64,000 nucleotides of DNA from CAYYJM01 sp964471755 (GTDB lineage Bacteria; Planctomycetota; Planctomycetia; Gemmatales; Gemmataceae). Position 1 is the stretch's first letter; each line of letters begins with the position of its first letter. A program made the translations under genes and the position numbers. The stretch lies in the NCBI GenBank assembly GCA_964471755.1, contig CAYYJM010000001.1, forward strand, positions 15,407 through 79,406, written 5' to 3'. The notes under the pieces are model-generated. The model was not told where the DNA came from. It did not search any database and saw only the letters and a list, made by a program, of their open reading frames with translations. Positions 1-8,636 of the stretch are shown piece by piece.

Positions 1-1719
1 CAGCCGATCGCGCGTCGTCAGATGATCGACCACCGCACGCAGCAGGTCGCCGGGACTCCGCTTGCCAAGCATGGCCGGGTAACTCGTCACCAGCACGGTT
101 CGTCCGCCGAACGGCTCGACGCCGAGACCGAGCTGGGCCAGATCCTCGGCCTGCTCCAGGACGCGGGCCGCCTGCTCCGGCGTCAGATCGACCGGCTCCG
201 GGATCAGCAGTCTCTGCGTCTGAAGAGTCCCCTCGCGCAGCCGGGCCTTGATCTGCTCAAATAGGATGCGCTCGTGCAGGGCGTGCTGATCGATGACGAG
301 CATCCCCTCGGCCGTCTCCAGCACGAGGTAGGTGTCGTACAGTTGCAGCACCCGTGACGGAGCGAGGTTCAGCGTCGCCGTCGAGGCGACCACGCCGCCA
401 GAGGTCTCCGTCTCCGGTTCAGGCGAATCCGGCTGCGGTGCGAGGGCAGGGGGAGGAGTTGGAGCGGGCGTCGGCGTCGTGACCTCCGGCCGGGCCGGCG
501 GGGTGAACGGCAGTTCGGGCGAACGCATCGGCGTCGTCAGCTTCAACGGCGGTCGGCCATCGAGCGGATGCGGTCGGGTCGGGTTCGACGTCGTCCCCGC
601 CGGCGTCACCACCGGTGACGGCTCCCTGTCACCCGATCTCTCTTCGCCACCCGCCAGCGGTGGCAGGTGCAGCCGGGCGGTCAGGTTCGCCTCGTGCAGA
701 CGATTGCGAACGCCTCGATGGATCAGTCGGTGCATCGCGTCCGGCTCGGCGAAGCGCACCTCGGCCTTGGTCGGATGCACGTTGACATCGACCCGATCCG
801 GCGGCAACTCCACGAACAGGAACGCGACGGCGTAGCGTCCCGTCATGAGCAGGCCGCGGTACGCCTCCTGCACCGCGTGTCCCAGGCTCCGATCGCGAAT
901 CCAGCGACCGTTCAGGAACAGATACTGCATCCGGGCGGTGCCGCGTTCGCACGATGGATCGGCGACGTAGCCCGTCAACCGGGCCGGGCCGTCCTGATAC
1001 TCCACGGCGTAGAGCGACGCCTGTACCTCGGGCCCGTAGAAGATGCCGAGCCGATCGAAGAGCGACGCTGACGCCGGGATGTCATACGTCGTCTTGCCAT
1101 TGTGGCGAAGGGTCAGGTGCAGCGATCGACCCAGGCCGCTGGACACCTCGCCAGACGGGGCGATGAACTCGCCGGAAGCCAGGGCCAGACGTGTGAACAC
1201 CTCGGAAATATGGCCGAACTCGGTCGCCGGAGCCCGCAGGAACTTCCGCCGGACGGGGATGTTGAAGAACAGATGCCGCACCTCGATCCGTGTGCCTGGA
1301 GTGCCGTTCCAGGGGCGAACCGGACTGACCGTGCCGCCGTGGCTGCGGATCTCGGCACCGACCGACTGTCCGGCCGGCCGCGATTGCAACGTCAGTTGCG
1401 ACACACTGGCGATCGACGCCAGGGCCTCGCCACGGAAGCCGAGCGTCGCGATCGCCTCCAGGTCGTCAGCTCCGCGGAGCTTGCTCGTCGCGTGATTGGT
1501 CAGGGCCAGCGGCAACTCGTCGGCGTCGATACCGCAGCCGTCGTCGATCAGCGCGAGACGTTCGATGCCGCCCTGTTCGACCTCGACATCGATCCGCCGA
1601 CTGCCGGCATCGACGGCGTTTTCGAGCAGTTCCTTGAGAACGCTCGCCGGCCGTTCGACGACCTCGCCAGCGGCGATCTTGCCCACGACGACCGGATCGA
1701 GTTCCTGGATCTTTGGCAT
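1..1719 (-). CDS. mutL: DNA mismatch repair protein MutL (C-terminus cut by window edge)
   Basis: MutL couples mismatch recognition by MutS to strand incision. The start at 1719 gives MPKIQELDPVVVGKIAAGEV, the classical MutL N-terminus. It is followed by the GHKL ATPase signatures ELLENAVDAGS, DDGCGI and LGFRGEALASI. Reading toward the window start, the C-terminal domain contains DQHALHERILFE (about codon 477 on), which fits the DQHAx2Ex4E metal-binding motif of MutL proteins with their own endonuclease activity. This is the kind found in organisms without MutH. The middle is a Pro/Gly-rich linker, as usual. 573 codons are present and the last part lies outside the window. The sigma-54 regulator ends 73 bp upstream on the same strand. 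Confidence 0.96.
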   Translation of the reverse strand, partial: MPKIQELDPVVVGKIAAGEVVERPASVLKELLENAVDAGSRRIDVEVEQGGIERLALIDDGCGIDADELPLALTNHATSKLRGADDLEAIATLGFRGEALASIASVSQLTLQSRPAGQSVGAEIRSHGGTVSPVRPWNGTPGTRIEVRHLFFNIPVRRKFLRAPATEFGHISEVFTRLALASGEFIAPSGEVSSGLGRSLHLTLRHNGKTTYDIPASASLFDRLGIFYGPEVQASLYAVEYQDGPARLTGYVADPSCERGTARMQYLFLNGRWIRDRSLGHAVQEAYRGLLMTGRYAVAFLFVELPPDRVDVNVHPTKAEVRFAEPDAMHRLIHRGVRNRLHEANLTARLHLPPLAGGEERSGDREPSPVVTPAGTTSNPTRPHPLDGRPPLKLTTPMRSPELPFTPPARPEVTTPTPAPTPPPALAPQPDSPEPETETSGGVVASTATLNLAPSRVLQLYDTYLVLETAEGMLVIDQHALHERILFEQIKARLREGTLQTQRLLIPEPVDLTPEQAARVLEQAEDLAQLGLGVEPFGGRTVLVTSYPAMLGKRSPGDLLRAVVDHLTTRDRL

Positions 1720-1792
1720 GGATGACTCCCGGAGAGGCGTTCCCCGGGCTTGAGCTTGCCCGGTGAGCCGACCGGATTCAACCCCAGTAGGG

Positions 1793-3169
1793 TCACTCCG
1801 GTGGCTTCCACTCCTGGATACGGCGGTAGAGGGTTCGTTCGCCGATGCCGAGCAGGCGGGCGGCCTCTTCGCGGTTGCCGTCGGTCAGAGCCAGGGCCTT
1901 CTCGATGTAGTGACGCTCCACCTCTTCCAGCGGTCGGCCGATCAGGGGATCGCTCCCGGTCGGCTCCGGAGCCGCTCCCGGTGCGCGGACGAACAGATTC
2001 GAGTCGGTCAGATCGTCCGGACCCAGAACACCGTCGGTGTCCTGGATGACGCCGCTCTCGATCGTGTTACGCAGCTCACGCACGTTGCCCGGCCAGTCGT
2101 ACTGCTGCATCGCTCGCCGAACCGAGTCGGCGATGCTCAGGACGTTCTTGCCATGCTCGGCGTTGAAATCCTTGAGGAAGTGAGCGGCCAGCAGGGCGAT
2201 GTCTTCGCGGCGTTCGCGCAGCGGCGGCAGGCGAACCGTCGCCACCTTGAGGCGATAGAACAGGTCGGCCCGGAAGGTGCCGGCCGCGATCATCGCTTCG
2301 AGGTCCTTGTGCGTCGCGGCCAGGACGCGTACGTCGATGGCGATCGCCTCGTTGCTGCCGAGGCGCTCCAGCGTTCGGCTCTGCAAGACGCGCAGCAGCT
2401 TCGATTGCAGGGGCAGCGGCATGTCACCGATTTCGTCGAGAAAGAGCGTTCCGCCGTTGGCATGCTCGAAGCGGCCCTTGCGCAGCTTGGTCGCCCCGGT
2501 GAACGAGCCCGGTTCGTGGCCGAACAACTCGTCGTCGAGCAGGTTCTCGTTGAACGCCGAGCAGTTCATGGCGACGAACGGCTTGCTCTTGCGCGGACTG
2601 TTCGTGTGCAGGGCCTTGGCCACCAGTTCCTTGCCGGTGCCGGTCTCGCCGTGGATCAAGACGGTCGAGTTCGTCGGGGCGAGTTGTTGCAGACGCACGA
2701 TCACCTCGTGCATCTTCGGACTGTTGCCGATGACGCCCTCGAAGCCGAATTTCTCGTCGAGCCGACGTTGCAGGTCCTGATTGGTCCGGGCCAGGCGGAT
2801 CTTGCCCGAGGCCCGTTCCAGGATCGCTCGCAGTTCGGTCAACTCGACCGGCTTGGTGAGATAGTTCGCCGCTCCGAGCTTGATCGCCTCGACGGCCGTC
2901 TTGACGTCGGCGTGACCGGTGATGACGACGACCTCGGCCTCCGGCAGCAGTTCGCGTGTCTGCCGCACGATGGTCAGGCCATCGACGTCGGCCATCTTCA
3001 GATCGGTCAGGACGACGTCCCAGTTGTCGTCCTCGATCTTCTTCAGGCCCGCACGGCCACTGGTCGCGACGGTGCATTCGTAGCCGACCCGTTCGAGGCT
3101 CTCGGCCACGCTCTCGGCGTGGAACGGCTCGTCATCGACCACCAGGACGCGGATTTGTTCGCCGTTCAT
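1793..3169 (-). CDS. NtrC-type sigma-54-dependent response regulator
   Basis: 458 aa with the full NtrC architecture. A receiver domain (about 1-120) has acidic pocket D12/D13, phospho-acceptor D56 (in VVLTDLKM) and K106. An AAA+ domain (about 145-375) has Walker A GETGTGKE (174-181), the sigma-54 contact loop and Walker B TLFLDEIGD. A Fis-type helix-turn-helix lies at the C-terminus (EEAARLLGIGERTLYRRIQE). The sigma-54 loop reads GSFTGA (221-226) rather than GAFTGA. No histidine kinase lies beside it, so it looks like an orphan regulator. The sigma-54 factor it would need is encoded at 58541-60013. It lies 54 bp downstream of the ion-channel-like gene and may be co-transcribed with it. The target genes are unknown. 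Confidence 0.95.
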   Translation of the reverse strand: MNGEQIRVLVVDDEPFHAESVAESLERVGYECTVATSGRAGLKKIEDDNWDVVLTDLKMADVDGLTIVRQTRELLPEAEVVVITGHADVKTAVEAIKLGAANYLTKPVELTELRAILERASGKIRLARTNQDLQRRLDEKFGFEGVIGNSPKMHEVIVRLQQLAPTNSTVLIHGETGTGKELVAKALHTNSPRKSKPFVAMNCSAFNENLLDDELFGHEPGSFTGATKLRKGRFEHANGGTLFLDEIGDMPLPLQSKLLRVLQSRTLERLGSNEAIAIDVRVLAATHKDLEAMIAAGTFRADLFYRLKVATVRLPPLRERREDIALLAAHFLKDFNAEHGKNVLSIADSVRRAMQQYDWPGNVRELRNTIESGVIQDTDGVLGPDDLTDSNLFVRAPGAAPEPTGSDPLIGRPLEEVERHYIEKALALTDGNREEAARLLGIGERTLYRRIQEWKPPE

Positions 3170-3223
3170 GCACCCCTCGTGATGAGCCTTCGGAAGAACC
3201 TGGCCGGGCTCTCGTCGGCTATT

Positions 3224-5203
3224 CTACTCGCCGTCGTCCTCCTCGGGCACTGGCACCGCCGGAGGGGGACCGATGAGACGCACCTCGACGCGCTCCTGCC
3301 GGTAACGCGCCGCCAGATCCTCCGCCTGACCGCGCGTCAGACCCTCGGCCAGACGCACCGGCACCTGAGCCAGCTTCGCCTCGGCCTCCTCGGCCGAACA
3401 CTGCCACTGTTGACGCAGTTGGGCCACGACCCACGGCCGGGCCGACGGCGGGATCTGCTCCACCTCGACGGCGTACTCCGTCGCCGGTCGCTGACGCTTG
3501 AGCAGACGCTCCAGATCACTCAGGGCCAGGATGCCGATGACCCGATCGCCGATCGTGAAGCGATGCGTCAGCGGCATCGTCGGGAGCGGACCACCGGCCG
3601 GGATCAGGGCGATCGGCGTCATCTGGTAGTCGATCGAGATCGTCCGCAGGGATTGATTGAGGACCACGTCGTCGTCCCCCTGAGCGATCAGATCGACGAC
3701 GGCCAGGATGCGATCGCGGACCAGAACGACGTTCAGCACCCGATCGCCGAACAGGCCGGCCAGGAAAGCCGGGGCCGCCAGGGCGTGGATCGACACCGCC
3801 AGCCGGATGTTGGCTGCCTCGCGCAGCATCTGGGCCAGCGTCGGCTCGGATTGCAGGACGACGACGCGCTGCTCCTCGTTCTGATCGCGAACGAGCAGGG
3901 CGATCTCCAGGTTGAGCAGGTCGTGATTGGTCGAGACGACGACCGCCCGGGCCGTGCCGGCGTTCACCTGGCGCAGGACCTCCGGAACGGTGGCATCGCC
4001 AATGATGACCGGCACGCCCTGTCGTCGGAGCGTCGCCACGAAGCGGTTGTTCTCGTCACGCTCGACGACCACGGCACGCTCGCCGGCCTGGAGCAGTTCC
4101 TCGACGACACGGAAGCCGACCGGGCTCAGACCGCAGATGATGACGTGCCCCTTCTCCGGGACACGCCGTGCTTCCAGGAACTGTCCCAGGCGGGCGCGGA
4201 GCAGGTAGTTCGTCAGGATGGCCGTGAAGACGGCGACGAAGGCCGTGCCCAGGACCTTCAGGCTGGTCAGGAACACGGTGATCGGCAGCGGATCGGCCGC
4301 CTCGGGTTTGAACGTCGTGTCGCCGGTGGTCAACGCTCCGAGCGTGCGGACGAGTCCCTCGGTAACGGTGTTGCCGGCCCCGTACTTCAGCACCACGACG
4401 CCGAGAACGATGATGGCCAGGAGGATGAAGACGACCAGGCGCAGGGCGGGATCGCTCTCTGGCAGCGCCCCCCAGACCGTGGCGAACTGCCGCCGCAGGC
4501 CGGCGAACCAGCTCCTTCCGGAGCCCGCGTCCGGCACGGCCAGGAAGGGAGCCAGGTCGGCCACCGGGCCGCACAGAACGACCTCGTCGCCAGCCTGCAA
4601 CTCGGCTTGCGGCTGAATTTCGCCGAGCAGGCGAAAGTATTCGCCGGGTCGGCGATGGGCCAGCAGGTGCAGGTCGCGGCCGGTTGTGAGCGACGCGATC
4701 GGTTGGCCGACTGCGGCATGGTCCGGCTCGATCTGCATCTGGACGACCTGGCGTCGGCCCTCCGGCAGACCCTCGATGCGGAACGAGCCGAGTCCCTGGC
4801 CGGTCAGAGCGGTCAGGGCCAGCATCGGTGCGGTCAGCAGCGACGTGGACAGGGCGAAGATGTTCTGCACGGTCTTGCCGAGTCGGCCGAGCAGGTTCTG
4901 GTTGAACAGACGCAGGACGATGCGGACCTCGCGGTTGAGCGAGCGAACCGTCATGGCCGTGGCCGTGTTGATCAGGTCGTCGTTGGTCAGGATGAGGACG
5001 CCACTGGCCCGCTCGACGCCGGCGTGCAGGAGAACGGCACGCTGGCGGAAGTCGCCGCAGATCAGTGGCGTCCCCTGCAAGCGCGGATCGTCTGGCTGGC
5101 AGTGATCGTCCACGGCGACGACGGGCAGGCCGGCGCTGCGCAGATATTCCAGCACGCGCCAGCCGGTCTTGCCGAGGCCACACAGGAGGAGGGGCTGTTC
5201 CAT
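3224..5203 (-). CDS. Ion-channel-like membrane protein with two TrkA-N/RCK domains
   Basis: 659 aa. The N-terminus is a Rossmann NAD-binding domain (CGLGKTGWRVLEYL at about 8-21). A membrane part follows with segments around LRLVVFILLAIIVLGVVVL and a second helix ending AVFTAILTNYL. A second Rossmann domain begins VIICGLSPVGFRVVEELL. The order RCK-membrane-RCK resembles large two-RCK cation channels or transport regulators. Between the two membrane helices, where a channel would have its pore loop, lies EGLVRTLGALTTGDT, which lacks the TVGYGD potassium filter. Ion choice is therefore open. It starts 74 bp downstream of the Spherulin-4 gene on the same strand and may be followed by the response regulator in one transcript. 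Confidence 0.8.
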   Translation of the reverse strand: MEQPLLLCGLGKTGWRVLEYLRSAGLPVVAVDDHCQPDDPRLQGTPLICGDFRQRAVLLHAGVERASGVLILTNDDLINTATAMTVRSLNREVRIVLRLFNQNLLGRLGKTVQNIFALSTSLLTAPMLALTALTGQGLGSFRIEGLPEGRRQVVQMQIEPDHAAVGQPIASLTTGRDLHLLAHRRPGEYFRLLGEIQPQAELQAGDEVVLCGPVADLAPFLAVPDAGSGRSWFAGLRRQFATVWGALPESDPALRLVVFILLAIIVLGVVVLKYGAGNTVTEGLVRTLGALTTGDTTFKPEAADPLPITVFLTSLKVLGTAFVAVFTAILTNYLLRARLGQFLEARRVPEKGHVIICGLSPVGFRVVEELLQAGERAVVVERDENNRFVATLRRQGVPVIIGDATVPEVLRQVNAGTARAVVVSTNHDLLNLEIALLVRDQNEEQRVVVLQSEPTLAQMLREAANIRLAVSIHALAAPAFLAGLFGDRVLNVVLVRDRILAVVDLIAQGDDDVVLNQSLRTISIDYQMTPIALIPAGGPLPTMPLTHRFTIGDRVIGILALSDLERLLKRQRPATEYAVEVEQIPPSARPWVVAQLRQQWQCSAEEAEAKLAQVPVRLAEGLTRGQAEDLAARYRQERVEVRLIGPPPAVPVPEEDDGE

Positions 5204-5277
5204 GCGGTCGATTCCGAAGCGAGGGCCGATGAATCTCGACGCCTGGGTATGTTAGTGACTGTCCCGGAAGGCGATCA

Positions 5278-6172
5278 TCAGGGGCTGGTCGCGAGCAGCT
5301 CGCAGGTTTCTTCCAGATACTTCGAGAGCCGATCCCACGGGTTGGCTGACCGGGGATCGCCGGCTCGATAGACGTCCTCGGTAACGTACACCCAGCCAGC
5401 GTACTTGCTCACCATCCGCAGGGCGGCCTTGTCGAACCGGGCCTGCGAGTGGAGCAGGACGCCGCGCGTGAAGGGCGGGTAATCGGCATTTCCACCGAAG
5501 AAGTCCCCTTTCAGCCGCTCCTCGCTGGGATAGGCGTCGCCCTCGTGGACGAGGATCACGTCGGCAGCTCGGCCAGCGAAGTAACGGCCCGGCGTCTGGG
5601 CTCCCGGGTTGGCGACGGTCGGCCAGTAACCCGCATCATGAGCGTACTGGTTGAGGCTCGCCTGGTGCTTCACGCCGGCGTCCGTGTCGTCGTAGATCAT
5701 CTCGTCAAAGAAGATTCCCTGAGCCTTCGGATACAGCTTCTGCCACTGATCGACGTCCTTCTGCACCTGGTCCTTGCTCCGTTTACCGTAGCGGGTGCTG
5801 ACGTAACCCAGTACCACACAACCGGCTCCGCGCAGACGGTCGATGGCCTTGACATAGTTTGCATCCACCCGGTCTCCGGGGCCCGAGGCCGGATTGACGA
5901 TGACCCAGATGGGGACCGTTCGGAAGCGGAGTCTGATGTCGATAAGGCGGTTGTACGCCGCGTTCTTGTGGATGTTCTCCGGGTAGACGTACATCGGGAT
6001 GAGGACTCCGGTTCGCTCCTGAGCCCGGCGATGGAACTCCAGTGCCTCCTGGCGACGTTGCGCCGCCGGCGGTTCCGCTGTCGGACGTGTGGTTCGGAGA
6101 CAGTCCCGCTCGNNNNNNNNNNATCAGAGCAATGAACGACGCCACGACCACCAGGTGATTCGCGCGGAACAT
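5278..6172 (-). CDS. Spherulin-4-like secreted protein, interrupted by assembly gap
   Basis: The long part (from codon 5994 downward) begins MYVYPENIHKNAAYNRL and contains VPIWVIVNPASGPGDRVD, a middle FFDEMIYDD and a C-terminal GWVYVTED, the pattern of the Spherulation-specific family 4 (TIM-barrel, glycosidase-like). Reading on upstream in the same frame gives ...GVLIP just before this, as expected inside the family, so the real start lies beyond 5994. At 6172 there is an ATG with an upstream GAGG and a signal-peptide-like start MFRANHLVVVASFIAL. That start is in another frame, on the far side of a run of ten N (6113-6122). The simplest reading is one secreted protein whose frame is broken only by the unresolved gap. 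The substrate is unknown. Confidence 0.7.
6113..6122. other. Assembly gap (10 N)
   Basis: Ten consecutive N lie inside the N-terminal part of the Spherulin-4-like gene. The true length is unknown. The frames on the two sides disagree if the gap is taken as exactly ten bases. Confidence 0.99.
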
Positions 6173-6207
6173 GGTTGAATCCTCGATGAGAAACGAGTGA
6201 GCCGAGA

Positions 6208-6249
6208 CTCTTCATTTAGCCGCCGGCAAGCCGGCGGCTAAATGAAGAG
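6208..6249. repeat. Perfect 20-bp palindrome with 2-nt loop
   Basis: The arms 6208-6227 and 6230-6249 are exact reverse complements, separated by AA. The core is AGCCGCCGGC/GCCGGCGGCT. It lies in the 223-bp region between the divergent Spherulin-4-like (minus) and 6396 (plus) genes. It resembles REP-like extragenic palindromes of planctomycetes. No T-run follows on either side, so it is not a typical terminator. The rest of the region shows no gene. Confidence 0.85.
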
Positions 6250-6395
6250 GACGGCAGTGGCGGCGCAGCCGTTCCATGTGGGGATCGACCGGCCACATTC
6301 TATCGGCCCCGGTCGTCAAAGACCCAGCTAGCCGGGACGAACCTCCTTGCGTAGCCTCCGTGTAGGAACGCGATCCGCAAAGCCAGGTGGGCCAG

Positions 6396-6965
6396 ATGGG
6401 CACGAATCCCCCCTTTCTGCTCGACCCGACGTATCAGGGCAAACTCGATTCCGAGGCCTGGCGGCAGCACTTCTGTCGCTTGCAGTTCAAGGACCCGGCC
6501 CACACGACGGCCACGACGGTCATTCTCGCTGTTCTCGCCGTGGTCTTCGTAGTGGCGGGGCCGGTCCTGCTCCTGCTCGGCTACTTCCAGGGCTTACCCG
6601 TGGTGACGATCGGCTGGTTCGCCCTGGTCCCGGGCTGGATCGCCGTCTACCCCACCTGGCTGATCCTGCGCTCCACCCGGGCCGAGGACGCCGCCTTCCG
6701 AGCCTGGGCGGCCAGCCTCGTCCTTGTCGAGGGCGTGGTGACCGACTGCACCGCGGAGGTGGACAGCGGCCTCGACGCCGAGGGCGAACGTTACGAACAC
6801 TGTCATGTGACCGTCAGCTACCGTGTCGTGGCTCCGGGTGGCCAGGAAATCACCGGCTGGAAACGCGAGCAGCGCGACGATCTGCTTCAGCAACCGCTTC
6901 CGGTGGTCGGCACGCCAGTCGTCGTCATCGCGCTACCGGACGGATCGTGGTGGCAGCTGGTGTGA
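6396..6965 (+). CDS. Hypothetical membrane protein (DUF3592-like layout)
   Basis: 189 aa from ATG 6396, which has AGG-rich sequence about 8 nt upstream. A GTG at 6387 would add three residues. A soluble N-terminus (about 40 aa) is followed by two hydrophobic segments (TTVILAVLAVVFVVAGPVLL and a segment near GWFALVPGWIAVYPTWLIL). The C-terminal half is soluble, mostly beta, and ends ALPDGSWWQLV. Two membrane helices followed by a soluble domain containing HVTVSYRV resemble DUF3592-type proteins, but the match is only by layout. Function is unknown. It converges on mgtE, and the two stop codons share a palindrome. Confidence 0.6.
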   Translation: MGTNPPFLLDPTYQGKLDSEAWRQHFCRLQFKDPAHTTATTVILAVLAVVFVVAGPVLLLLGYFQGLPVVTIGWFALVPGWIAVYPTWLILRSTRAEDAAFRAWAASLVLVEGVVTDCTAEVDSGLDAEGERYEHCHVTVSYRVVAPGGQEITGWKREQRDDLLQQPLPVVGTPVVVIALPDGSWWQLV

Positions 6966-6986
6966 GCGTGGAGCCTCACGCTCACA
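6961..6986. terminator. Bidirectional hairpin spanning both stop codons
   Basis: The arms TGTGAGCGTG (6961-6970) and CACGCTCACA (6977-6986) are perfectly complementary with a 6-nt loop. The TGA of the plus-strand gene (6963-6965) and the TGA of mgtE (6982-6984 on minus) both lie in the stem. No U-tract follows. It may act as a shared transcript end. Confidence 0.6.
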
Positions 6987-8583
6987 GGTAATCGAACAGG
7001 AACAGCTTGGCGAAGCTGAAGTAGATCACGATCCCCGTGACGTCCACGAACGTGGCCACGAACGGGCTCGAAGCGACGCCCGGATCGGCTCCGATCCGTT
7101 TGAAGAAGAGCGGCAACATCGCTCCGATCAGGGTGCCCCACAGACAGATGCCCGCGACCGACAAGGCGATGACCGCCCCCAGGAGCCAGCGGTTGACCGG
7201 TGGTCGAGGAATCTGAACGCCGGCTGGGAATTCGTAGATCAGTCGGCCAGCCCGGGACGGATCGGGCCGGGCGATCAGACTCTGCGCCTCGGGCAGCCGC
7301 AACCGGACGGCTTCGCTGCTCTCGATAATCTGGGCCGCATAAGGCGGCAGTTCCACGCTGCCATCCGGGTTCACTTCCAGCGGTTTGTCCGTGTGGACGA
7401 CGAACGATTCGTGACGCGGTGGCGCACTCGACAGCAGACTCGACGACGTGGAGGCTCCCCGAAGAAAAGCAATCAGGCCGAGCGTCACGCCCAGGGCCAG
7501 ACCCATGAATAGCTCGTGCCGCAGCACCCGCGACCAGTCGGGAAGCTTGACCTCGCCCAGAGCCATGGCGCGAGTGATCAGTGTCGCCGCCTGCGAGCCG
7601 GAGTTGCCTCCCGTCGAGATGCACAGCGGCACGAACAGGCTCAGGACGACCACCTTGGCGATCGAATCCTCGAAGAAGGATAGAGCGGTAAACGTGAACA
7701 GCTCGGCGATGAACAGACAGGCCAGCCAGACGGCCCGCTTCCGCCACAACTCGACGAAGCTCGATTCGAGGTAGCTCTCTTCCAGCGGCGAGACGGCACC
7801 CATCAGGTGGGCGTCCTCGGTCGCCTCCTCGACGATCACGTCGATGATGTCGTCGTGCGTGATGATGCCGACGAGCCGGTCATCGGGATCGACCACCGGG
7901 ACGGCCAGCAGGTCGTAGCGGTTAATCTCCTGGGCGACGGTCTCGATGTCATCGGTCGCCTTGCAGCGGACGACCTCTCGACTCATGACGCTGGCGACCG
8001 GGGCCTGGCGCGGAGCGAGGATCAGTTCGCGGAGCGAGACGACCCCTTGCAGCTTGCGTTGCTCGTCCACAACGTAGACGACGTAGATCGTCTCGGCGTC
8101 GGGAGCTTGCAGGCGAAGACGGTCCATCGCCTCGTCCACCTTGACGTTGGACGGCAGCCAGGCATAGTCGGTGGTCATCACCGCGCCGGCACTTCCCTCC
8201 GGATAGTCCACCAGGCGGGCGATGTCCCGGCGGTCGGCCTCATCGACCAGACGCAGGAGGTTCTCGGCGACCGCCTTGTCGAGGCTGCGGAGCAGGTCGG
8301 CCCGGTCGTCGGAGGACATTTCCTCGATCAGACGGGCCATCTGCGGTCGGCCCTTCTCGACCAGTTCCACCTGTCGTTCCAGGGGCAGATACTCGAAGAT
8401 GGTCGCCTGATTGGAGATGCTCGTACTTTCGAGGACGCGCCAGATCTGCTCGGCGTCGAAGTCGTCGTCGAGGACCTCGGCGACCGTGGCGGGGTGCAGC
8501 GACTCGCACAGGGCGGCGAGGCCGGCGTAATCCTCGTCACGGAGCATCTCCCGGACTTCGGGAGCAAATAGCGGATGAGGCAT
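6982..8583 (-). CDS. mgtE: MgtE-family magnesium transporter
   Basis: 533 aa. A cytoplasmic MgtE N domain (about 1-130) is followed by a tandem CBS pair (about 135-255) and a membrane domain with five predicted helices (about 285-533). The membrane signatures are present: GGNSGSQ (325-331) and SSPFVATFVDVTG near the C-terminus, which carries the conserved pore aspartate. Unlike the usual roughly 450-aa protein, it has about 90 extra residues (about 376-464) between helices 3 and 4. They are hydrophilic and by topology face the outside. Mg2+ uptake gated by the N/CBS domains is expected from the family. It lies 53 bp downstream of panC on the same strand. Confidence 0.93.
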   Translation of the reverse strand: MPHPLFAPEVREMLRDEDYAGLAALCESLHPATVAEVLDDDFDAEQIWRVLESTSISNQATIFEYLPLERQVELVEKGRPQMARLIEEMSSDDRADLLRSLDKAVAENLLRLVDEADRRDIARLVDYPEGSAGAVMTTDYAWLPSNVKVDEAMDRLRLQAPDAETIYVVYVVDEQRKLQGVVSLRELILAPRQAPVASVMSREVVRCKATDDIETVAQEINRYDLLAVPVVDPDDRLVGIITHDDIIDVIVEEATEDAHLMGAVSPLEESYLESSFVELWRKRAVWLACLFIAELFTFTALSFFEDSIAKVVVLSLFVPLCISTGGNSGSQAATLITRAMALGEVKLPDWSRVLRHELFMGLALGVTLGLIAFLRGASTSSSLLSSAPPRHESFVVHTDKPLEVNPDGSVELPPYAAQIIESSEAVRLRLPEAQSLIARPDPSRAGRLIYEFPAGVQIPRPPVNRWLLGAVIALSVAGICLWGTLIGAMLPLFFKRIGADPGVASSPFVATFVDVTGIVIYFSFAKLFLFDYL

Positions 8584-8636
8584 GGCTCTGGCACCGTGCG
8601 GGGATCCTGTCGGGCCGCTGTCACCAGTCCTGGCGT

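Noticed and set aside
1763..5371. 1202-codon open frame on the plus strand
   Set aside because: It lies opposite the sigma-54 regulator and the two-RCK protein, both with clear motifs. Long antisense frames are expected when third positions are mostly G or C. No domain was recognised in it.
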